DNA from: Deltaproteobacteria bacterium
GTDB lineage: Bacteria; Myxococcota_A; Polyangia; Haliangiales; SHYZ01
Assembly (NCBI GenBank): GCA_016210055.1
Contig: JACQUZ010000088.1
Span: 33,700-97,699 of the forward strand
DNA: 64,000 bases
Direction: 5' to 3'
In this document: positions 58,299 to 64,000 of the stretch, piece by piece
Position numbering within the stretch: position 1 is the first letter of the stretch
How the letters are laid out: the number at the start of each line of letters is the position of its first letter
Position numbers and translations under genes: made by a program
Notes under the pieces: generated by a model
What the model saw: only the letters and a program-made list of their open reading frames with translations
Told to the model about the DNA's origin: nothing
Databases searched by the model: none

Positions 58299-60206
58299 AT
58301 GCGTCTATGTCGATACGCGAGCGTGGCGGCGATTGCTGGGTGGCTTTTCGCCTTTGGTTGTGGACCTTCGGCCCCGAAGACGGACGAAGACAACATCGCA
58401 AAGGATGGCGGTACCGGGCAGCCCGATACGAAGCCCACCCCTTGCGCCGACGGCACCATTCGCTGCAGCGGCTTGACCCAGCAGCGATGCGTGGGGAACA
58501 AGTGGCAAGACGTCGTCACCTGTGACCAGGGCAAGATTTGCGATCGTGAGCTTGGGTGCGTGCAGTGCGACCCGCGCGTATCGACCACGTGCAAGGACAA
58601 CGCGGTGTACACCTGCAACGCGCAGGGGACGATCGGCGAGAAGGTGCGGGACTGCGGGGGCGAGGGGTGCAGTCGAGGCCAATGCCAGGATCCCTGTGGT
58701 ATCGCGGCCGCCAACCGCAGCTACCTCGGCTGTGAGTACTGGGCGGTCGACTTGGACAACGCCGTCCAAATCATCGGCCCGCCGGACAACCGTGGTACTT
58801 GCGACCAGTACAAGGCGCAGGATCCGTCGGTGGCGACCGCCATCGTCGAAACCATCAGCTACTGCGAGGACATGTTCAACTTCCTCAATCCGTATGCTGG
58901 CCTCTGCCAGTATGGCAACGATTGCTCGGGGGCAAGCGAGGCCGGAACTGCGACGTGCCGGACCGCACGGATGTGCCATCTGTCAGCGCAGAAGTCGCCT
59001 TTTGCCATCGTCGTCTCTAACCCGGACGATTCGCAGCCCGTCGAGGTGACCCTCTCGAACGCGTCTGGCAAGACATACTCGACCACCGTCGCACCGGGCG
59101 CCGTTACCCCGATTTTCCCGCAGCGCATTCCGAGTCCATTCCCCGATCAGTCGCTTGATCACTCGGGAATCGAGGCCAAGGCCTACAAGCTCACGTCGAA
59201 TCGTCCGATTGTCGCGTACCAGTTCAATCCGCTCGATAACGTCGGCGTTTTCTCGAACGATGCCTCGCTCTTGATTCCAGCCTCCACGTACGACACCTCT
59301 TATTACGCGGTGACGCTGCCGGGACTGCCGGTGTTCAACCCGTACATCACGGTCGTCGCGTCTACGCCGGGAACCACGACGGTCACTGTAACGCCGAAGG
59401 CTCCTATTCGTGGGGGCAATGGAGTAAGGCCTCTAACCGCTGGGTCGCCCGCCACGTTTACCCTCTCTCAATTCCAAGTTCTCAACTTGGAGGGCAATAC
59501 AGAAGGGGATCTCACTGGCACTCGCATCACGGCCGATAAGCCTGTTGGCGTTTTTGTGGGCCACGAGGCGATGGTGCTCTCGCCGAACATGGACAAGGCA
59601 TTCGCAGACCATCTGGAAGACCAGCTCTTCCCCGCTTCGACTTGGGGCAAGCTCTACGCGGTCGCGCGATCCCAAAAGCGCAAGAACGAGCCCGACTTGA
59701 TCCGCGTGGTGGCACAAAAAGACGGCACGCAGGTGACGTTCAACCCGGCGGGGAGCTGCCCCACGCTCGGTTCCGGCCAGTTCTGCGACGTGTGGATAGA
59801 CGGAGACGTCGAGATTAGCGCGACCGAGCCGATCCTCGTCGCTCATTTCCTCACCTCGATCTCGGACGGCGCCAAAAACGAAGACGGCGATCCCGCCATC
59901 GCCTTTGCGGTTCCGACCGAGCAGTTCCGCCAGGAATACACCTTCTTGGTCCCGTCGCAGTACAAGTCGAACTACATCTCGTTGGTGGTCCCGGACAACG
60001 GGACCGCGGTCCTCGACTCAAGCGACGTGACCCCCCAGCTGGTCGGCTTTGCTGGGAAGTACAAGGGCGGTCGCATTGCAGTGCAACCCGGCCAGCACAA
60101 GCTGCGTTGCCCGGCGGGTTGCGGCATCGAGGTGCACGGCTACGACGGCGCCGTGTCTTACCTCTTCGCTGGCGGCTTGGATCTCAAGCGAATCGTGATT
60201 GACTAG
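58299..60206 (+). CDS. IgGFc-binding-type surface lipoprotein
   Basis: 635 residues from ATG 58299, which has GGAGGTGA seven bases upstream; an earlier start at 58263 lacks such signals. Signal peptide with lipobox AFGC. A Cys-rich region (about 50-170, eight or more Cys, CxxxxSTTC patterns) precedes an IgGFc-binding-N-terminal-type beta region: AYQFNPLDNVGVFSNDASLLIPASTY, NPYITVVAS, VGVFVGHEA and DLIRVVAQKDGTQV. That family is named for a mucin-like protein; in Myxococcota it is widespread and its role is unknown, perhaps adhesion. Confidence 0.88.
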   Translation: MRLCRYASVAAIAGWLFAFGCGPSAPKTDEDNIAKDGGTGQPDTKPTPCADGTIRCSGLTQQRCVGNKWQDVVTCDQGKICDRELGCVQCDPRVSTTCKDNAVYTCNAQGTIGEKVRDCGGEGCSRGQCQDPCGIAAANRSYLGCEYWAVDLDNAVQIIGPPDNRGTCDQYKAQDPSVATAIVETISYCEDMFNFLNPYAGLCQYGNDCSGASEAGTATCRTARMCHLSAQKSPFAIVVSNPDDSQPVEVTLSNASGKTYSTTVAPGAVTPIFPQRIPSPFPDQSLDHSGIEAKAYKLTSNRPIVAYQFNPLDNVGVFSNDASLLIPASTYDTSYYAVTLPGLPVFNPYITVVASTPGTTTVTVTPKAPIRGGNGVRPLTAGSPATFTLSQFQVLNLEGNTEGDLTGTRITADKPVGVFVGHEAMVLSPNMDKAFADHLEDQLFPASTWGKLYAVARSQKRKNEPDLIRVVAQKDGTQVTFNPAGSCPTLGSGQFCDVWIDGDVEISATEPILVAHFLTSISDGAKNEDGDPAIAFAVPTEQFRQEYTFLVPSQYKSNYISLVVPDNGTAVLDSSDVTPQLVGFAGKYKGGRIAVQPGQHKLRCPAGCGIEVHGYDGAVSYLFAGGLDLKRIVID

Positions 60207-60245
60207 CACTGCTACGTCATTTCCACGCCGTCGCGAGAGCGCAGC

Positions 60246-60305
60246 CCGCCGCGGCAGATCGCGGCGGCGCCCGGAGCGAGGGACGAAGGCGTGCTGAAGC
60301 ACGCC
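60246..60305. repeat. Pair of perfect hairpins in a 254-bp intergenic region
   Basis: CCGCCGCG-gcagat-CGCGGCGG (60246-60267, eight-base stem) and GGCGTGC-tgaa-GCACGCC (60288-60305, seven-base stem) lie between the IgGFc gene and the convergent glpD stop. The second has a TGAA loop. The rest of the region (60206-60461) holds no ORF I can support; it is very GC-rich and repetitive (GCGAGCGAGG). Terminators for both genes or a REP-like array. Confidence 0.45.
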
Positions 60306-60460
60306 GAGGAGCGAGCGAGGACGCACGGCGCGAAATGCCCGGCGGATGCGCTCGCAGCAGGCGGGGAAGTGGCGCAGCAGTGCTAGGCGCCTTCGGCTGC
60401 AGGGCCGCCGCACCTTTCCCAGCGGCGACCCGGCGGCGTGCCCCGACCTCTCAACCTGCC

Positions 60461-62110
60461 CTACGAAGAACTCCCCCGAAATCGCCGGGTCGCGGCCACA
60501 TAACGGTAGTAGGCCTCGACTTGCCTTGCTCGTTCGGCTTCAGACCAACCCAGCACGCGGGCCATTCGACGGGCGACCTCTTCGGCCACGCCGAGTCCCT
60601 GGTCCTTCGCTCGCAAGCAGAGTGGGATTCGACGGACCAGGACATCCTCGACGGTCTTGGCGAGATCCACGTCGACTGCGTGCTCGACTTCAGCCCAGAC
60701 ATAGGGCAGCTCGGAATCCATGCGCTCAATGAGTGAACGGTTGCCCACCGCACGAACCACCAGGGATTCTGCTCTTTGTCCGTAGGTTTCGGCGAGGTGG
60801 GAGGCGACACGCTCCTCGACGTGCGCATGGTCGCGAAGGCGAGCCAGAATCGCGTGCACCGCCTTGAGTCCGGGATGTTCGAGACCCTGGGCCCCTGGCA
60901 GCGGCCGATGCTTGGTCCGGCAAGGCTTGATCCGCCGCCCGTCGAGGGGAGCGTCGGCCCGGTCCGAAAGCCATTCGACAGCCTTGTCCACGGCCTCCTT
61001 GGCCATGCGCCTGTACGTCGTCAACTTGCCACCGGCGATGGCGATGACGCCGCCGTCGGAGCAAATGATCTCGTGCTCGCGAGAGACGTCCGATGCGCGT
61101 GCCTGCTCGTGCGGGGCGATGAGCGGGCGTAGCCCCGCCCACGTGGCGATGACATCATCGGGCGTGAGCTTGGCGTCGGGGAAGAATCGGTTGGCATGCT
61201 CGCAGATGTACGAGACGTCGCTTAGGTCGGCGGCGACCTCGTCCGGGCTACCGTCGAAGTCGGTATCCGTCGTGCCAATGACGGTGCGCTCAGTCCACGG
61301 GAGGCAGAACATGACCCGCTGATCGCGCGTGAACATCGTCACGGCCCGCGTCACCGGGAGACGCTTGGCGTCGACGACGACGTGCACCCCCTTGGTGGGA
61401 CGAAGGAGCGTTCGTCCAAGCGACACCCCGACACGGCCGAGGATCTCGTCAGTCCACGGGCCGCCCGCAACGACGAGCGCATGGGTTCTAAGCGAGAGCT
61501 CATTGCCGGAGAGCTCGTCCCGGGCACGCACGGCTGCAATTCGACCGCGTCCATCCCGCTCGATCCCCGTGAGGCGGGTGTAGCTCAACACCTCCGCTCC
61601 GAGGAGCTTGGCGTCGAGGACGTTCTCGAGCACGAGGCGCGCGTCGTCGGTCATGCAGTCGTAGTATTCGAGCGCGCCCGCGAGGCCATCCGTCGTGAGC
61701 ATGGGCTCCATGGCGCTGACGCGCTTCGGCCGATAGGTGCGATGAAGCTTGGGGGAGCGAAACATGGCCAAGGCGTCGTACACCCACAAGCCGATGTCCA
61801 CCGTGGCCAAGCCCGGCCGGTGACGCTTGTAGATCGGCACCAGGAACGGGATGGGCCGCACCAGGTGGGGCGCCCGCCGCATGAGAAGAGCCCGCTCGCT
61901 CGTCCCCTCGAAGACGAGCTTCAGCTCGCCCTGCTTCAAGTAGCGAAGCCCACCGTGGACCAGCTTCGACGACCGGCACGAGGTCCCTGACCCGAAGTCC
62001 TCCTTGTCGATGAGGGCGACCCGTAGTCCGCGGTGTGCGGCGTCGCGCGCGATTCCGGCGCCCGTGATCCCGCCGCCGCAGATGACGATGTCGAAAATCT
62101 CGCTGCTCAT
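60461..62110 (-). CDS. glpD: Glycerol-3-phosphate dehydrogenase (FAD)
   Basis: 549 residues. FAD site FDIVICGGGITGAGIARDAAHRGL, DFGSGTSCRSSKLVHGGLRYL, an IGTTDTDFDGSPDEV block and GGKLTTYRRMA, all GlpD hallmarks, plus the C-terminal helical domain. It oxidises glycerol-3-phosphate to dihydroxyacetone phosphate at the inner membrane. The ATG at 62110 overlaps the aspS stop by four bases. DHAP is also the acceptor for ether-lipid synthesis, which fits the nearby AGPS-like gene. Confidence 0.96.
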   Translation of the reverse strand: MSSEIFDIVICGGGITGAGIARDAAHRGLRVALIDKEDFGSGTSCRSSKLVHGGLRYLKQGELKLVFEGTSERALLMRRAPHLVRPIPFLVPIYKRHRPGLATVDIGLWVYDALAMFRSPKLHRTYRPKRVSAMEPMLTTDGLAGALEYYDCMTDDARLVLENVLDAKLLGAEVLSYTRLTGIERDGRGRIAAVRARDELSGNELSLRTHALVVAGGPWTDEILGRVGVSLGRTLLRPTKGVHVVVDAKRLPVTRAVTMFTRDQRVMFCLPWTERTVIGTTDTDFDGSPDEVAADLSDVSYICEHANRFFPDAKLTPDDVIATWAGLRPLIAPHEQARASDVSREHEIICSDGGVIAIAGGKLTTYRRMAKEAVDKAVEWLSDRADAPLDGRRIKPCRTKHRPLPGAQGLEHPGLKAVHAILARLRDHAHVEERVASHLAETYGQRAESLVVRAVGNRSLIERMDSELPYVWAEVEHAVDVDLAKTVEDVLVRRIPLCLRAKDQGLGVAEEVARRMARVLGWSEAERARQVEAYYRYVAATRRFRGSSS

Positions 62111-63912
62111 TTCCCGACCACCTGGGCCATGATCTCGGGCTTGACCTGGATGTGCAGGTCGTCGAGCTGCCTCTGCGCGACCCGAGAAGGAGCGTCAGTC
62201 ATGAGGTCGGTACCCTTCTGGGTCTTGGGGAATGCGATAACGTCCCGAAGCGACTCGGCCTTGCAAAGGAGCATGGCAAGCCGGTCCAGGCCGAGCGCGA
62301 GTCCGCCGTGAGGCGGCGGGCCATAGCGGAACGCCTCGAGGAGGAAGCCAAACTTGGCCTGTGCCTCTTCATCCGAGAGCCCGATGGCCCGGAACAGCTT
62401 GGCCTGCACGTCCCTCTGGTGGACGCGGATGCTGCCGCCGCCAATTTCGTTGCCGTTGAGCACGCAGTCGTAGGCGCGCGCCCGGCAGCGCTGGGGATCG
62501 GACTCCAGGTATTCCAAGTCGGACAGCCTCGGCGACGTGAAGGGATGGTGGGCCGCCACCCAGGTACCGTCCTCTTCTTGATCAAAGAGCGGCATGTCGA
62601 CGACCCACAAGAAGCGCCACTCGTCCTTGCGGATCATCCCGAGCTTCTCGCCGACGTGGAGTCGAATGGCACCCATGGCGCCGTGGGCGATCTTGGGCTT
62701 GTCGGCGACAAAGAGGAGCACGTCGCCCGGCTTCGCGCCGAGGAGGGCGTTCACGCCCCCGCGGGCCTCGTCCTTGAACGCCTTCGCGAACGGCGCTTGC
62801 CATGCGCCGCCTTCTTGGACACGCGCGAACGCAACCCCCTTGGCGCCGTGGGGCTTCGCGAATTCGGTCAAGCCGTCGAGCATGGAGCGGGACATGCGGT
62901 CACCGTCTGGCACCCGCATGCCCTTGACGATCCCTCCTTGGGCCACGGCTTTTTCGAAGATCTGGAAGCCGCACGCGCGGGCGGCCTCGGTGATATCGCC
63001 GAGCTCTAGGTCGAGCCTTAGGTCGGGCTTGTCTGAACCATACCGTGCCATGGCTTCGTCGTAGGTCAGGCGCAAGAACGGCTGTGGCACGTCAATGCCG
63101 AGAACTTCTTTCCAAAGCGCAGCCAAGAGACCTTCGAGCAGGAGTTGCACGTCCCCCTCGGTGACGAAGGACATCTCGAGGTCGATCTGCGTGAACTCGG
63201 GCTGGCGATCGAGCCTGAGGTCCTCGTCGCGGAAGCACTAGACGATCTGGAAGTAGCGCTCGAAACCCGACACCATGAAGAGCTGCTTGAAGATCTGCGG
63301 CGATTCGGCGAGCGCATAGAACGAGCCCGGGTTCAATCGAGAGGGCACCAAGAAGTTCCGGGCCCCTCCAGGCGTATATTTCACGAGCATTGGCGTCTCG
63401 AGCTCGGTGAACTTCTCGCCATAGAGGTAGGAGCGGGTGACCTGATAGATCTTCGATCGGATCAAGAAATTCTTCTGCAGCGCAGGCCTTCGCAGGTCCA
63501 GGTAGCGGTGCTTGAGCCTCAACGTCTCGTTGGTATCTATTTGATCTTCAATGGGAAAAGGCGGGGTGTCGGAGCGCGAGAAAATTTCCAGCCTCGTCGC
63601 ATTCACCTCGATTTCACCGGTGGGGAGCTTGGGGTTCACGTTCTTCTCCCCCCGGTAGGCGACCTCCCCTTCGATGCCGATGCAAAATTCATTGCGAAGC
63701 TCGCCAGCCAAGGCGTGGGCATCCGCGTTGTAATCCGGGCGGAACACCACCTGGGTGACGCCGTCGCGGTCCCTTAGGTCGATGAACACGCAGCCGCCGT
63801 GATCTCGTCGGCTCCATACCCAGCCCATCAGGACTACTTTCTTGCCAACATCCGCTCCCCGGAGCTCGCCCAGGGAGTGGGTCTTCTTTCTCTCGGACAA
63901 AAGCGAAGCCAT
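62107..63912 (-). CDS. aspS: Aspartyl-tRNA synthetase, reading frame interrupted by one in-frame TAG
   Basis: The same frame runs from ATG 63912 to TGA 62107 (602 codons, normal AspRS length), with bacterial AspRS features throughout: N-terminal anticodon-binding OB fold with VVLMGWVWSRRDHGGCVFIDLRDRDG, class II motif 1, motif 2 region YFQIV-(TAG)-CFRDEDLRLDRQPEFTQIDLEMSF, the GAD insert with DGLTEFAK and motif 3 GGLALGLDRLAMLL. The TAG at 63238-63240 takes the place of the Lys or Arg before CFRDED. No frameshift and no decay is seen elsewhere. Either a sequence error, a nonsense mutation, or read-through. An ATG at 63174 could restart a C-terminal fragment lacking the anticodon domain. Confidence 0.85.
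63238..63240 (-). other. In-frame TAG inside aspS
   Basis: Minus-strand reading ATC GTC TAG TGC TTC CGC: I-V-stop-C-F-R. AAG to TAG is one base change; the neighbouring codons are normal. Other genes in the window end in TAG, so TAG works as a stop here. Confidence 0.9.
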
Positions 63913-63942
63913 GCGGGTATCGTATCGTCCCAACGCATTGAG

Positions 63943-64000
63943 TCAAGCCGAGCCCGCACGCCGGAGCTTTCCGAGCTTCTGCTGCCCGCCGATGATAATC
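63943..64000 (-). CDS. C-terminal fragment of an unknown gene at the right edge
   Basis: The minus-strand frame entering at the edge reads 18 residues (IIIGGQQKLGKLRRAGSA) and ends in TGA at 63943-63945, 30 bases before aspS. Too short to name; it would be the gene upstream of aspS. Confidence 0.3.
   Translation of the reverse strand, partial: IIIGGQQKLGKLRRAGSA

Noticed and set aside
63238..63240. Pyrrolysine or other recoding of the aspS TAG
   Set aside because: Nothing in the window supports it: no pyl genes, no downstream recoding element recognised, and TAG ends normal genes here; kept only as a remote alternative.
1..64000. tRNA, rRNA, CRISPR arrays, insertion-sequence transposases, prophage genes
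   Set aside because: None seen on reading the intergenic regions; the gaps are short and no transposase or repeat-spacer pattern occurs.

Overview
The window is GC-rich, densely coded DNA with no tRNA, rRNA, CRISPR array or recognisable insertion sequence. The gene content points to a myxobacterium-like member of the Myxococcota (former Deltaproteobacteria): five eukaryote-like Ser/Thr kinases including fused forms, sigma-54 activators, many lipoproteins and TPR proteins with beta-barrel tails, an OmpA protein with thrombospondin type-3 repeats, an IgGFc-binding lipoprotein, and a pilB-pilT-pilC-pilS type IV pilus block. This assignment is inferred from gene content; species cannot be named.

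Layout. 1-5.9 kb (-): a giant kinase/ATPase/TPR/GAF/sigma-54 activator cut by the left edge, then a membrane-anchored kinase. 6-11.7 kb (+): a giant lipoprotein overlapping a FadL-type porin, then a diguanylate cyclase response regulator. 11.7-15.1 kb (-): VWA protein, class-II amidotransferase-like protein, monoacylglycerol-lipase-like hydrolase. 15.2-18.8 kb (+): secreted protein, PilF/Tgl-like TPR lipoprotein plus RodZ-like protein, lipoprotein, universal stress protein. 18.9-24.6 kb (+): glgC, GH57 hydrolase, DUF5752-like protein and TreT-type trehalose synthase, a probable ADP-glucose/trehalose operon ending in a hairpin. 24.7-29 kb: small protein, membrane protein, cell-envelope genes (DUF4398, OmpA, TPR-barrel) and a GIY-YIG protein. 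29-37.2 kb (-): nudix, miaB, ClpX-type zinc-finger protein, pilS, pilC, pilT, pilB behind a good sigma-70 promoter. 37.2-45.1 kb: lipoprotein, TPR proteins, a free-standing MshEN-like domain, rlmI-like methyltransferase with a probable leaderless promoter, and a zinc-ribbon/PEGA kinase.

45.2-51.6 kb (-) is the most unusual part: a radical SAM/SPASM enzyme, a 29-codon ORF with a strong ribosome binding site that could be its peptide substrate, a solute-binding lipoprotein without a permease, a dCache/HAMP histidine kinase, an 83-residue protein and a sigma-54 response regulator, all on one strand in tight order, with a sigma-54-like promoter in front of the radical SAM gene. I propose a peptide (RiPP) signalling circuit: modify, sense, then activate. 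Just beyond lie the frameshifted 3' remnant of another sigma-54 activator and a 48-bp two-tier palindrome.

52.2-64 kb: two adjacent FAD oxidases (one resembling alkylglycerone-phosphate synthase, suggesting ether lipids), a kinase-receiver fusion, a beta-barrel protein, a 3-hydroxyacyl-CoA dehydrogenase, the IgGFc-binding lipoprotein, then glpD and aspS. aspS is interrupted by one in-frame TAG in the motif-2 region although the frame is otherwise intact.
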